The position numbers and the translations under genes were made by a program. A stretch of DNA of 64,000 bases, from assembly GCA_014529385.2 (NCBI GenBank), contig CM043965.1:61033433-61097432 (forward strand). The letters run 5' to 3'. The notes beneath the pieces are model-generated. The model had not been told where the DNA came from. It ran no database searches and saw only the letters and a program-made list of their open reading frames with translations. Of the stretch, positions 44,152-55,929 are shown one piece after another. Position 1 is the stretch's first letter. Each line of letters opens with the position of its first letter. This stretch comes from Adiantum capillus-veneris (Eukaryota > Streptophyta > Polypodiopsida > Polypodiales > Pteridaceae).

Positions 44152-44294
44152 AGCTTATAGTGCCGGACAACGAAGATGCCTTAGACGGAATTCCATTCGT
44201 CGAGGAAGACGGGCTATGACACTTATGGGAAAAGATAAGAGAGATCAATGATGGGAGCCTAAATTTAAAGTCAACTCCTATAGAGGAAGTCTGG

Positions 44295-45041
44295 TTGAAT
44301 AACCTACCATCTGATATGAACATGGATTTACAATCCTTGTACGGGGATTGCAGATTGAAGGCTTCAGGAATATCTAAACAATTGACATTAAAAACATTAC
44401 CTTCTTACTTGGGAGACAACAAAGATGAATCCATCGTGTGCAAGACCACTCAAGTAAAAAGAGCCAAACAGACCCTAGAAGTAGAGAACATTCATTCAAT
44501 CATGTCTACACCTATCCAATGCAGTCTTACTTTGGGAGGACTGTTGAAACTCAGGCCATACTTATGGAACGATTTACAAAAAACCCTAGAGAAGGTGGGG
44601 ATGACGGGGTTAATCTCTAAGAATTTGGGAAAGTTGAATAATGAAATGGAAAACAGAGAGATTCGATCAGTTCCTATGAACAAGGTCGGAGAATATTATA
44701 AAGGGGAAGACGGAAACACCACCCTCCCAGTGAAATATAATGACATTGAAACCATGGCAATACTGGATAGTGGAGTTGGCATAGCCATAGCCGCTAAAGT
44801 AGTAGGGGAATCCTGGGCCCAGCCAGCCATTAGACAAACGCGAATGAAATTGCAGTTGACTGACGGACACATTAAGAGACCACTAGGGCTACTTGAAAAA
44901 GTGATAGTCAATTCCTGTGGAATTGAATATCAACACACTTTTGCCATAGTAGACTTTGGGAAAAAACTCAACTATGAAATCATATTGGGAAGATCTTTCA
45001 TGCGACAGGTACAACTTATCCAAGATTGGGGAAACAACTAA
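44295..45041 (+). pseudogene. Element C protease region
   Basis: Open for 248 codons. The N-terminal part corresponds to element E's 31744-32040. The retropepsin core reads NTTLPVKYNDIETMAILDSG (active-site DSG) and FAIVDFGKKLNYEIILGRSF, the usual flap-to-ILG spacing. It ends in a TAA after DWGNN. Coding continues, shifted, as 45026-45211 (VGSITRVNLKDHTYRDV). It would cleave the polyprotein. It is interrupted but well preserved. Confidence 0.75.
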
Positions 45042-45415
45042 CTGTACACTTGAAGCAGGTGGGATCTATAACGAGAGTCAATTTAAAAGATCACACTTAT
45101 AGAGATGTCTTGAAAACACCCATCCAAGAGTTTGATTCAGTCTCTCCAGCTGAAACTAAGCTCCCATCCTGGTTAAACAAAGACACTTCTATTTGGATGT
45201 GCGAAGCTTAAGAAAATGGAAGCTTAATACGAGAGGAATGTATACTAGAGAGGGACTGTACAGACGAAGCCTACATACCTGAACCCTTTCGAGAGCATTT
45301 ATTTGAACCATTCTAGTGGACTCAAATGTTAGCGACAATGGATGTATGTGTGAATACGTCTATGCCTACTCAATTTTGCAATGAGGATGGCTACGACATA
45401 TAAATTCCCATCCAA

Positions 45416-46246
45416 ATGATGTCAGTGCTCAACATTGAAAACAAAGATGAGAAACCCAAGGACTTGATGAAAGCTCAACAAGTATTTTCTGACCTCTATT
45501 ACGATACAATTGATAAGTTAGATGAATACTCAACTACCTCAGAAGATTCGGGGTCAAAAAAAGAGCATACGAGAGCTCAATTACTCTTAAAGGGAGGGGA
45601 GGAAAAAAAAATTGACTTTCCAAACCAGAAATCAAGAGCAAAAATGGTATAGACGAAAGAGAGATACCAATATTGTGAAAACATGACCTATGCCATCAGT
45701 CTCCACTAAAACACAATTTCTGGTGCAAATAGATGCTAATGATTGTGTCAAGGACAAAATAACTGGCAGATACCCTTCAAACAGAAACTCAAAAATGTCT
45801 CAAACATCGAGAAAAGCAAGGAAGGGTACTCAAGAAAAATCTCAAGACAAAAAACCACTCATGACCAGAGTCGAGCAAAAAAAGAAATATCAAGAGTTGA
45901 AAAAGCTCTAAAGGATATTTACACAACCAAAATGGAAACCACGGAAGAGGATGGTAAGGATGTAATGCATGTTCCATCCCATTACAAAAAGTATACTCTC
46001 CAAGATCGAAAAATCATAATCGAATAACCTGTTATTAGGGAAGTACAGAAACAAGGAAAGTCTTACGAAGGACCTGAAAACGCTAAAAGGGTAGACTTGG
46101 CTAAACCAGGAGAAGAGCCTAGAGCTGTTTACATTGCAAATGACGTAACAGAAGAAGAAGAAAAGCTTTTGCTGAGCTTGTTAAAGGAATACCGGGATAT
46201 CTTCGCTTGGTCTTACAAGGATCTCAAGGGTGTTGATCCAGAAATT
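45416..46246 (+). pseudogene. Element C start of RT polyprotein
   Basis: Frames 45416-45652, 45743-46027 and 46097-46246 hold the spacer before RT: QKKKYQELKKLLKDIYTTK, VPSHYKKYTLQDRKIII, then EPRAVYIANDV and LLSLLKEYRDIFAWSYKDLK, the classical 'L..L.ey.d.FAWs..Dl.Gv' lead-in of gypsy RT. The match ends at GVDPEIS (46246), so no RT core remains here. The same stretch exists in D (52950-53310). Confidence 0.75.
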
Positions 46247-47337
46247 TCAAGGTCATCCATGTATATCTCCAAGAAAAATTTTAAGTATTCTTTGAAGGCA
46301 TGTTTCATTAGCCTTTGAATGTGGAGGAGGCATTGGTTAAGCCAAAAGGCATCACCCTATAAGAATATATTCCCCATTCGGTGGCAAAGGCCGTCTTGTA
46401 CCGCTATTCTACTGTAATAGCTGATTGGTTGTAACCTAAGAATCCATCTAGGAAGGAGAAGGCTTGCTTGCCAACCACTTGCTCAGGCACATGCTCCATG
46501 ATTGGTAAGGGATTTTTATCCCTTATTGTTGCAATGTTCATTTTCTTGAGATTTACACATACACGTAATTTCCCATTTTCTTGGGGACAACCACAATGGG
46601 TGACACCCAGTCTGTGTGTTGAATCTCATTAACGAACTTTGCCTCTTTAAGCTTGTCGATATCCTCTTTAATTTGTTTGGAAAATGTATCATTATAGGTA
46701 TAGGGACGTTGTCTATAAGTTTTTCCATCAGTCTTCAAGCGATCATATGTTGATATATCTATGGATTCACTCCTTTGAGGTCCTTATATGGCCATGAAAA
46801 AACATCTCTATACTCCTTCAGGAGTTGGATGAGCATATTTTCTTCTTCTGTGCTCAAATCTGTTGCTATGTAGACTGGTCTCAAGTCCTCTCCAGGCTCT
46901 ACAAGGTCTATCCTTTTTGCATTTTCAGGGTCGTCCTATCCCTTTTGGTTGTGGAATTACTATTTGCCTATCCAGGTTGGTGAATTTACGATAGTGGGAA
47001 GGGACAATCATCTTTTCCTTTTCTTCGCCCTCTTCTTCTTTACTTTCTTCCTCTGTAGTCCATACTTCACTCAAAATTTTCTTGAGTTCCTGATATTTCT
47101 TCTTACACTCCACTCGGGTCCAGTTTGGTTCTTCAAACTCATTTCTCAAGCTACTAACACTTTCTTTTGTTTTTGTGTTTTAATGCTTGTAAAGGCTAAA
47201 TATTGTGTGAAAGAAAAATTTGAGGTCGATTCACAAATGGTTGTATATAGTTTGCTCTCTCAAAGAGGAACCTGATTTTTTAATTTCGGAATGAGAAATC
47301 AATGACATACATGATTTCATGTGACAACTTGGATTTT
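46247..47337 (-). repeat. Left arm of a 1.09-kb inverted repeat
   Basis: Its reverse complement matches 52738-53831 almost throughout, from AAAATCCAAGTTGTCACATG (inner end) to the RT catalytic box (outer end). It codes on the minus strand for the pre-RT spacer and RT N-terminal half of a C/D-type element. It shares premature stops with the right arm (after IGIGRP-like PKGIGRP and after KGVNP). Frames in parts encode TDGKTYRQRPYTYNDTFSKQ. Confidence 0.9.
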
Positions 47338-47497
47338 GCACCACATCCAACCATCTTGTAAAGTAAATGGTTCCTCTTTCTTATCTAGGAAGGGCTAAAA
47401 TCACATCTTTAAAATTGGGATCAATAGCATACTCATCTATCATAGGAGATAGATCATTGTGAGTTGCTATGGAAACCGCATTCAATCTCGGTTATCT

Positions 47498-47880
47498 TCA
47501 GAGTGCAGTGGCTACTTGATTATGCTTGCCAGCAATGTGAGCAATATAATAATGAAATTGCGAAAGGAAATTTGCCCACCTCATCTGTTTGTTGGAGAGC
47601 TTGGTCTGCATCATGAAGTACTTAAGACTTTGGTGATCTTTCACAAAACGAAAGGAGTCCCCAATAAATAGTGCTTCCATGAGTCTAAAGCATGTAGAAC
47701 TGCAAGGAGTTGCTTTTCATATATGCCTAGAGCTTGCTCAACATGGTCGAGCCTTCCACTTTTGTAAGCTATGGCATTCCCTTCTTGGAGCAAAACAGTT
47801 CCAAGGCAATCACCACAAGCGTCACATTGGACCTCAAATGGCTTTGAGAGATCCGGTAGTGTAAGCACAGGTTGAGAGAT
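47498..47880 (-). pseudogene. Element G RNase H, frameshifted
   Basis: LTLPDLSKPFEVQCDACGDC with the first catalytic Asp, then GTVLLQEGNAIAYKS and YEKQLLAVLHALDSWKHYLL (Glu region). After a frameshift near 47660 it continues as FVKDHQSLKYFM (Asp), MRWANFLSQFHY and GKHNQVATAL. All parts of the RT-linked RNase H are present in two phases. Integrase should follow but is absent. Confidence 0.82.
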
Positions 47881-48104
47881 AAGATTTTCTTTAAGCTTTT
47901 CAAAAGCATTGTTCTCCTTGGCAGACCATGTCTACCTAACGTTTTTCTTTGTTAGGTCATGTAATGGTCTTGCAATTTGTGAGAACTTTTCTATGAAACG
48001 CTTCTTAGTTCATCAAGATTCCTTCGTTTAGGCCATCCTTTTATTACCTCTAACTTTGATAAATCCATTTAGATGCCATCTTGAGAGCTAATGTGACCTA
48101 AATA

Positions 48105-48700
48105 CTAAATCTCTTGCAAGAAAAATTCACTTTTCTTTCGATTAACATAAAGTTTATTCTCTCTTAGAACTTGAAATATTACCTGGAGGTGTTGCTTGTG
48201 TTCGTATAATAAATTAGAGTAGATGATGACATCATTAAAGGACACTCCAGTAAAGGTTCGATGAGGCCTGAATAACATCTCCATCAAGCGGTTGACTGTG
48301 GCTGGTGCATTGGTCAATCCAAAAGGCATGACAATATATTTGTAAAGACCAAACATAGTGCAAAATGCGGTCTTTACAATGTCTTGATCAACTATCCTTA
48401 TTTGATGATAGCCACTTTTTAGGTCAATCCTACTGAAGTAGGTGGACCCTTGACGCTTATCAAATAGGTCTTCTACCCATGGAATGGGAAACCTATTCTT
48501 GATAGTGATCCTATTTAGTGCTCTATAGTCGACACACATACAATATGTGTCGTCTTTCTTTTGCACTAATAGCACAAAAGAACAAAATGGAGATGATCTA
48601 GGCCTAACCATGCCCTTCTCAACTAACTCATGCACTTGCCGCATAATCTCCTCTTTTTGAGATTGAGAAACTCTATAAGGAGGTTTATTAGGCGGTGAAC
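48105..48700 (-). pseudogene. Element G reverse transcriptase core
   Basis: Begins VSQSQKEEIMRQVHELVEKG, continues RPRSSPFCSFVLLVQKKDDT, then FSRIDLKSGYHQIRI (catalytic Asp) and VMPFGLTNAPATVNRLM. The Y/FxDD box reads SFNDVIIYS: the second Asp is Val, so the active site is lost. The open part is 48105-48644. The start is joined by frameshift to the protease frame near 48690. RT thumb sequence follows with several stops. Confidence 0.88.
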
Positions 48701-49300
48701 TCCTAGAAGAAGTTCAATTGCATGGTCATCATTGTCTCGTTTAGGAGGTATCTCACAAGGGATGTCGTCAATAAAGACATCTTGAAACCCCTTTAGAAAA
48801 TTGGATATCTCTAGTTCCTTGTGAATGTGTATACTTTCTTTTGCTAAAACATTAGGTTCATTTTGAGAATCTTTAACAAAAATCATGTACACAGAAATAG
48901 AGCTCTTTATTGACTTATTGAAAGCTTGCGTATGTACAATGGGTATGATTTTATCCATTTGCTTATCATGTATGTACATATATTTTTCCCTGAACCTAAA
49001 GTAGATTTTCCTTTTAGGGAATTTAATATTGGCAGCCATGCGATCAAACCATGGTGCCCCTAGGATTACATCCTCATGTTTGAGAGGAGAGATAAAGAAG
49101 TCCTCTTTGTCCACATAGCTTTGGACATGGAGCCTCAATTTCCCGATTAAGGGAGTGACCGAAGCTTCTTGCCCCTTGAAAGCACCGTCTACGGGTGGGA
49201 CATCTCCCATCTCTAAAGCTTGTATGCCTAGCTTGGTGGCCAAATCTGTGGATATGAAATTGTGAGTAGCACCAGGGTCAAAGAGAATAAATCATGTTCT
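48623..49300 (-). pseudogene. Element G protease and RT lead-in
   Basis: The active site reads DPGATHNFIS (normally D-S/T-G; here Pro), seen around 49250-49285. A frameshift follows out of the gag frame. Then come LATKLGIQALEMGDVPPVDG, DVILGAPWF (the ILG motif) and IPPKRDNDDHAIELLLG (lead-in to RT). Open as 48623-49243. It would process the polyprotein; substitution and frameshift inactivate it. Confidence 0.75.
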
Positions 49301-50891
49301 TTTACCTTTCCCCAGGCATGGCATAGAGGAGATCCTTTGTGGTGAGTTTCCTCCTCTTGGATTTCGACCAAGGTAGCTCTAGGAGGTTCATGGCGGGATT
49401 TATTTTGGGGACAAGCACGGTACGCATGGCCTTGATTACCGCACTTGAAACAACGGTTATCCTTGCGATAATGCTCAAGCTCTTCAGGAGAGAGTTTGTT
49501 TTTGCCTTTGTAAACTCCCTTCTCCTTAGCTTTGTTGGAATTGCCCTTAGGAGACTTTTGGACATTGTCCTTCCCCTTAGGCTCATTGGAACCCTTGTTT
49601 TCCGTGGGCTTAGAATTTCTTTTAGCCCCTGTTTCGAAATTGATTCGAGAAGCCACCATAGTATGGTGTATAACCGCCAATATGCTGCGTGGCCTTTGGG
49701 AGTTGACATACTCCGCCATTTTTTCAGTTAAGCCCACACAAAATTGTTGCTTTTGCTCTCCGAAATCCAACTTTTTGAAGACAATGGCTTTGAGTTGTAG
49801 GTCCCAAAACTTGTCTACATATTTTTGAATGGATTCGTAGGGAGAGAGCTTCAAGCTTCGCCATTCGGTGAGTACTTTGTCTTTGCCATCGGTGGCCAAA
49901 AACTACTTCATAATGGAAGCTCTTAAAGCTTTTCATGTTCGTGGAGCTTCACTGTTGGCCTGTAGGCTAGAGCACCATTGTCTTGCAGAATTTTGAGAGT
50001 GCATAGTTACATGATGTAGCTTAGAGGACTCCGTGAAGCCCTCATCTCCAAACGCCGCATCGAACTGTTGGATAAAGGCCAAGACTTTGTCCGTAGCAAA
50101 GGTGCCATCGTAGGTAAGGAAAGAGATGCTGTTCCTTCCCTCTTTGTACTTCTTGAGCTTGGACGATCTCTTTCACATGGCATAGGATTTCCTATGACCT
50201 CTTCTTTTTTATGGTTCAAAAGTTGCACCATTGCTTTTTTCAGAAGATGAAGAATTTGAGGAAGATGGAGAAGAGGGTGACCTCTTTCTCGCCTTTTCTT
50301 GCCTTGATCTTCTTTGTCTGCACCATCACTTTCATAAGAGGAAGAGGATGAAGAAGATGGAGAAGAGGGTGTCTTTTTTCTTGTCTGTTTCTCTCTTTCT
50401 TTTTTTCATCCCTCTTTGAATTATGGTGTGGAGAAGTGTGCGATGGTCTTCTCCGTTTTGGAGGTGATGGAGAGCATTTAGCCCGCCGTCTTCGTGGAGC
50501 CATCTCCATCGAGGTGGCAGGAGACTCACTTCTTTCTCGTTCCTTCGGTGGAGGCTCTTGAGTTCTCCTTTGAGAAGGAGATACGTCATCAAGAAGCAAA
50601 TTTATGAGCCCTTTGTATGGATCCTCTTCTTCTTCTCGAATTGGAGAGGCCTCTTTTGGAAGTCTCACAAGGAGGCTGGCTAGTAACTCTCTCGTCATGG
50701 TAGGGAGCTTAAAGAATCCCATGAGCACGAAGCTGCCGTTGCACTTCACTTTGGAGGCATGGATTGCCCATGGCTTGTTGAAGCCTAGAAACAAGGTAGT
50801 TAACAAGCATAGGGGCATCATTAGTAGCTTACTCATTAGCAAAATCAAAGTTATCAACATTAATTTCACTCTCTTTACTATTGTCAACCAT
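49228..50891 (-). pseudogene. Element G gag, heavily broken
   Basis: ATG 50889-50891 gives MVDNSKESEINVDNFDFANE, then TAG. The intact counterpart is 62903-64000. Several stops and frameshifts affect the Ser/Arg-rich part. The second half is open as 49228-49899: LTEWRSLKLSPYESIQKYVD (capsid C-terminal part), Lys-rich spacer and the zinc knuckle CFKCGNQGHAYRAC. Shadow frames in the reverse complement of the Ser-rich part are not coding. Confidence 0.82.
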
Positions 50892-51293
50892 TCTAACAAC
50901 TTTTAGGTGTAAACTTTTTAGGTGTACTTTGGCACTTCAAGCCCTAGTTGCTACTCCTCTTTACCCCTTTAGAAAAAGCACTCAAGCTACTGTAGCCGTG
51001 GCTCAAATACCATTAATTGTAAGTAATAGAAGAGAGGGTCATTCAACACCAACACAACACCAGCTCCAGTCAAGCTTCTAATAGCTCAATAGTGGTTAAA
51101 ACATAGGCAAGCCCCATAGGACTCCACTATTAAGACCATAGCTCTCGACGGTGATGTCTTGTTATCTGCTTGAAGACAGGCACACTCCAAGGCTGAAAAA
51201 TCCCTATTCTACTTACTCGAATGCAATTAATAGTACCAACCATTTATTGCTAGCTTGAGGACCTCCCTTCTTGAGCAAGAAAAGAGAAACCTT

Positions 51294-51307
51294 GTGCTCT
51301 GATACCA
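51294..51307 (-). promoter_or_regulatory. Primer-binding site of element G, initiator tRNA-Met
   Basis: TGGTATCAGAGCAC on the minus strand, one base after the LTR end. The first 12 bases are the standard plant tRNA-iMet complement. Confidence 0.92.
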
Positions 51308-51308
51308 A

Positions 51309-52500
51309 TGTAGCATTTAATGGCCTAGTAACGTGTGTGTAGCGAAAAATAGCATGAACATAGTGAGCGTTTCATTAGAATAGATTCCTAATGAGAATAA
51401 CAAGAGTGCTTGGGTGGAGAGAGAAACACAAAGTATAATACCTAGTTAGATAGCATGAAAAATACTTCAAAAGAGGGAGAAATTAAACTATTGACAAGAG
51501 CTGAGGAGATTTACACGTAGCCTGTCCCCCTTCCAAAAGCCTTTGTATTATGGTTTCTCCCATCAAGAGAGACATTTTACAATACAATTCTTTGTGCTCC
51601 TTTAATACTAGCTATTGCAATGAGGATGGAAGCTTCAATAACTAAGCAAAACACTTATAAAACACAACATCAATTCCCTCACGGTCTCAGACCCAAGACC
51701 TCACACACCTTCGAAGATGGTGAGAGCTAGCAGGGTATGAGAGTAGATTGAGAGGAAGAAGGAGTAGTCTTACAAGAAAGATGTACATCTCCTCACATAA
51801 TCACTCATATTAGCATAGCTTAGCTTAGTAATTAGCATGGTAGAGGAGATGAGCATGCATTGAAGCTTGGCTCTTGGTTGGATTTGCATCACAAAGCCAA
51901 GAGTTGTTGGTGTAGGCCTCCCTTCTCACAAGCTTGGAGTAGGTGATAAGCTTTCCATTAAAGCCCGAGAAGGAGAGAGAGAGTCTTATTACTCCACACA
52001 TGGACTAGTGTCAGTGTGTATGAAATAATGCCTTTGAAAAATCAGCCCCCTCTCTCTCTTGGTCGACCCCTCTTGCTATTTGCTCATGCTCACACCCTAT
52101 TGGACCTCCCCAAGCTTAGCCAATGGAATTTCAAGAGCATAAGGGATAGCCTTCTGGCATGTGTCCCCCTTTCCCCTTTTGTGAGAGCTTTAGGTAATTA
52201 ATTAATGCAACTAAACTCTCATTGGACCCCTTTGTCTCCTGGGCCAATAGGAATCAGGCAAGCCATTGGGTTGTTGAATGCTCATTGGACCCCTTGGGAG
52301 ACTGTCCAATAGTCTTCTAGAGAGATTAATTCTTATTGGTTATTTTATTAAGTGTTTTTAAATTAATTAAACTAGATTTACTCTAGCCTAATTCTCATTG
52401 TTCCACCTCCATGGCCATTCAATAGGATTTGAGTACACATTGTGGGCATTTGGGCTAGGGAGATGACATGTGTCCCTCCTTCCCTTTGTGTAAAGGGAGC

Positions 52501-52542
<42 letters not shown>

Positions 52543-52735
52543 CTCTCTCATTCCCTACTTGCAAGGCTCGCCCCCTCCTATGTAGGAGCCATGAAGACTT
52601 TTTGGTACACACACAAAGAATCCTACTTTCCTAGTGTTTGACCTTTGGACTCAACCTTTGAATTTTTTGGAACCTAAGCATTTTGGAAGTCTTAATGGGA
52701 TGAACCTTAGGGTCTTTTAAGCCCATTGTTGCACA
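51309..52735 (-). repeat. 5' LTR of element G, about 1427 bp
   Basis: TGTGCAACAATGGGC ... GCTACA. It aligns along its length with 61077-62485 and includes a (CA)n block (plus strand (GT)n 52502-52540) that is longer here. Confidence 0.88.
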
Positions 52736-52737
52736 TT

Positions 52738-53831
52738 AAAATTCAAGTTGTCACATGAAATCATGTATGTCATTGATTTCTCATTCCGAAATTAAAAAAT
52801 CAGGTTCCTCTTTGAGAGAGCAAACTATATACAACCATTTGTGAATTGACCTCAGATTTTTCTTTCACACAATATTTAGCCTTTACAAGCATTAAAACAC
52901 AAAAACAAAAGAAAGTGTTAGTAGCTTGAGAAATGAGTTTGAAGAACCAAACTGGACCTGAGTGGAGTGTAAGAAGAAATATCAGGAACTCAAGAAAATT
53001 TTGAGTGAAGTATGGACTACAGAGGAAGAAAGTAAAGAAGAAGAGGGCGAAGAAAAGGAAAAGATGATTGTCCCTTCCCACTATCGTAAATTCACCAACC
53101 TGGATAGGCAAATAGTAATTCCACAACCAAAAGGGATAGGACGACCCTGAAAATGCAAAATGGACAGACCTTGTAGAGCCTGGAGAGGACTTGAGACCAG
53201 TCTACATAGCAACAGATTTGAGCACAGAAGAAGAAAACATGCTCATCCAACTCCTGAAGGAGTATAGAGATGTTTTTTCATGGCCATATAAGGACCTCAA
53301 AGGAGTGAATCCATAGATATATCAACATATGATCGCTTGAAGACTGATGGAAAAACTTATAGACAACGTCCCTATACCTATAATGATACATTTTCCAAAC
53401 AAATTAAAGAGGAGATCGACAAGCTTAAAGAGGCAAAGTTCATTTATGAGATTCAACACACAAACTGGGTGTCACCACCCATTGTGGTTGTCCCCAAGAA
53501 AAATGGGAAATTACGTGTATGTGTAAATCTCAAGAAAGTGAACGTTGCAACAATAAGGGATAAAGATCCCTTACTAATCATGGAGCATGTGCCTGAGAAA
53601 GTGGTTGGCAAGCAAGCCTACTCCTTCCTAGACGGATTCTCAAGTTACAACCAATTAGCTATTACAGTAGAATACCAGTACAAAATGGCCTTTGCCACGG
53701 AATGGGGAATATGTGCTTATAGGGTGATGCCTTTTGGCTTAACCAATGCCTCCGCCACATTCAAAGGATAATGAAACACGCGTTCAAAGAATACTTAAAA
53801 TTTTTCCTGGCGATTTACATGGATGACCTTC
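52738..53831 (+). repeat. Right arm of the 1.09-kb inverted repeat
   Basis: Matches the reverse complement of 46247-47337, about 97 percent in the parts I compared by hand. Loop between arms is about 5.4 kb (element G). Unlike the left arm, it runs on into the rest of element D's RT and RNase H, so it looks like the source and the left arm like the copy. Confidence 0.9.
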
Positions 53832-54840
53832 GTGTTCACTCTATTCTTAAGACAGAACACATTGAGTATCTTAACAAGGTATTCAAGAAGTGCAGAATTT
53901 ATAGAATCTATCTAGATCCTTAAAAATGTGTATTCATAGTAAGACAAGGCAAAATCTTAGGACATATTGTCTCTAAAGGATATCTCTACGGATATTGACA
54001 AGATCAAGGTGATTGTGGGAATGCCAAGGCTAAGCAAGTACAGTCCTTCATGGGACATTGTGTCTATTACAAGAGATTCATATACATGTATGCAGTCATT
54101 TCACAATCCCTGTATAGGCTGATAGTTGTCTTTGATTGGACTGAAGAGTGTGAGGATTCATTCAAGAAACTTAAGGATGCACTTATATTAGCACCAATAC
54201 TCAAAGCACCACATTGGGATAAAATATTCCATGTTCAAACTGATGCCTCAACATTTGCAATAGGTTGTATCTTGGCTCAACCAAGAGAAGGTACAATGGG
54301 TTTCTCAATTTGCTATGCTAGTAGATAATTGAATAGTGAAGAAAAGAACTACACAACCACAGAATGAGAGGGGTTAGGTATGATATATGCCGTTAAAAAA
54401 TTGAGGCATTATCTTTTGGCTAATAAATTTGTTTTCTTCACAGAGCATCAAGCCCTCTTGTATTTAGTAAACAAACTTTGCAATATAGGGAGAATCAATC
54501 GCTCATTGGTTCATTATATTGCTAGAGTTTGATTTTATATTAGTGGTTAAGAAAGGCAAAACACACCTTAGAGTGGACCACCTCTCTAGGTTACCAAACG
54601 TAGAAGCACCCGAAGGGATAAATGATGACATACCTGATGCATACCTCTTCAACATTGGAATGATTCCTAAATGGTCTCAAGAAAATAATCACATGGTTGA
54701 CCTATGGAGGCGTATTCAATAGGACTGAACAAACCCTTAAGCAACAAGTGATTAGACAAACTAAGAACTTTCAGCTTATAGGAGGACGTTTGTACCATCT
54801 CGGCTTAGAAGAAATATTTGGATTATGCATAAAATGTGAA
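52738..54840 (+). pseudogene. Element D: RT-RNase H remnant of the C family
   Basis: Pre-RT spacer with stops (VECKKKYQELKKILSEVWTT), then RT open as 53337-53771: IDKLKEAKFIYEIQHTNWVS, LRVCVNLKKVN, AYSFLDGFSSYNQLAI and YRVMPFGLTNASATF. After a stop comes IYMDDLRVHS (both Asp kept, 53813-53842). RNase H follows (54050-54328: FHVQTDASTFAIGCILAQP) and the start of integrase (GGRLYHLGLEEIF, about 54781). It then ends. It belongs to the same family as C, whose RT is missing. Confidence 0.85.
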
Positions 54841-55590
54841 TGTATGTGGTAAAATTACATACTCGTATGGATGATAGCTCGATCTAAACAAGTGGTAAAT
54901 TATTAGTTTTGCCAAGTATCAAAGTCCTCGATCTCTTAAGTCACATAGGCATGTTGGGAGGTGATAAACGATTCGGAGCATGAGGGCCGCTCGATGCAAT
55001 TGTGTAAATTCAACGGCCAAAAAGTAAATTCGAGTCTTCACGGGTGACATGGTGTAAATTCGGGTGTGAGTTGGTGCCCAAAATCACTACCATGCCCATG
55101 TACTGGGGCTTATAATATGCGAGAGGTCAGGAATGGTAAACTGATAATTTCAACGGAAGTTACCTACTTTCTGTTTGTTGTGGTCTGAACGACCCAAAAT
55201 TTGGCTTGTTGTGGGCATTGGGGACGCAACTTGCAAGTCTAAAGGGACCTGTGGGTTTGCCTTCGTCTTCAATCTTCTTCCGTCCTTCTCTCCCTCTCTC
55301 TCTCTAAAAAGCACGTGCAGCTGGTCTCTAGCGGCGGGACAATTTAAATTCGAGCCAAAAAAAACACACGAGGTGCAGTCGATCGGCGAGGTGCATGCAG
55401 TGTCCTCTCTTCATACAATCTGGAAAACTGACTCTGTCGCTGAGAAATACATGCAGAGCTGAGAGTATTCTCATCATCATTTAATGTGCTCCACGTATAA
55501 TTAAGCTCATTCTTGGTCCATACTGATCGTCCAATCTAGTACACAGCTCATTGGTCGAGACAACGTCTGCAAAGTCCAGACTCTGCGCCT
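54840..55590. other. Unassigned region
   Basis: No coding frame I can support. GTAAATTC recurs three to four times at 55001-55060. CT-rich at 55285-55310. Confidence 0.4.
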
Positions 55591-55592
55591 GC

Positions 55593-55633
<41 letters not shown>
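55593..55633. repeat. (CT)n microsatellite
   Basis: About 41 bp of CT. Confidence 0.95.
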
Positions 55634-55637
<4 letters not shown>

Positions 55638-55769
55638 GCCATGTGTATGCCTCGAACCTTCTCTCTCTAATGTGTATTCTTATGTGTATGCACGTGTCTT
55701 TGGTACAGGCATATGAGGGTGAATTTTCTCTTTCATGCAAAACAGGCATAGTACCGCGCAGAGCGGGGG

Positions 55770-55771
<2 letters not shown>

Positions 55772-55815
<44 letters not shown>
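55772..55815. repeat. (GA)n microsatellite
   Basis: About 44 bp of GA after a G-run. Confidence 0.95.
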
Positions 55816-55817
<2 letters not shown>

Positions 55818-55869
55818 ACAAGGTGGTGGATTTGTAGTACGTACGTGCAGCGCACTCCGTGGTCTCTTG

Positions 55870-55870
55870 T

Positions 55871-55925
<55 letters not shown>
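55870..55925. repeat. (GC)n/(GA)n compound microsatellite
   Basis: A short GC run passing into about 46 bp of GA, directly before the LINE RT remnant. Confidence 0.95.

Positions 55926-55929
<4 letters not shown>

Larger units (their letters stand above)
39651..46246 (+). mobile_element. Element C: 5'- and 3'-truncated relative of elements B and E
   Basis: Begins inside the leader (matching element B from 16533) and ends in pol after GVDPEIS, where an inverted piece of the same family is joined. It has leader repeats, gag, two nucleocapsid fingers, protease and the start of the RT polyprotein. It has no LTR or primer site. It carries the real gag-protease that B lacks, so it shows what the autonomous partner looks like. 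Confidence 0.82.
47338..52735 (-). mobile_element. Element G: 3'-truncated Ty3/gypsy element with tRNA-iMet primer site
   Basis: In sense direction: 5' LTR 52735-51309, primer site, gag, zinc knuckle, protease, RT and RNase H, ending at 47338 without integrase or 3' LTR. It fills the loop of the inverted repeat. It has the same family as 61077-64000. Its many stops make it dead. The tRNA-iMet primer and the RNase H wording (TLPDLSKPFEVQCDACG) suggest a chromovirus-type lineage. Confidence 0.88.

Noticed and set aside
46949-47275. Phe/Leu-rich 108-aa frame, present again at 52800-53126, looking like a conserved membrane protein
   Set aside because: Both copies are the antisense of the retroelement pre-RT spacer in the two inverted-repeat arms; conservation is due to the duplication.
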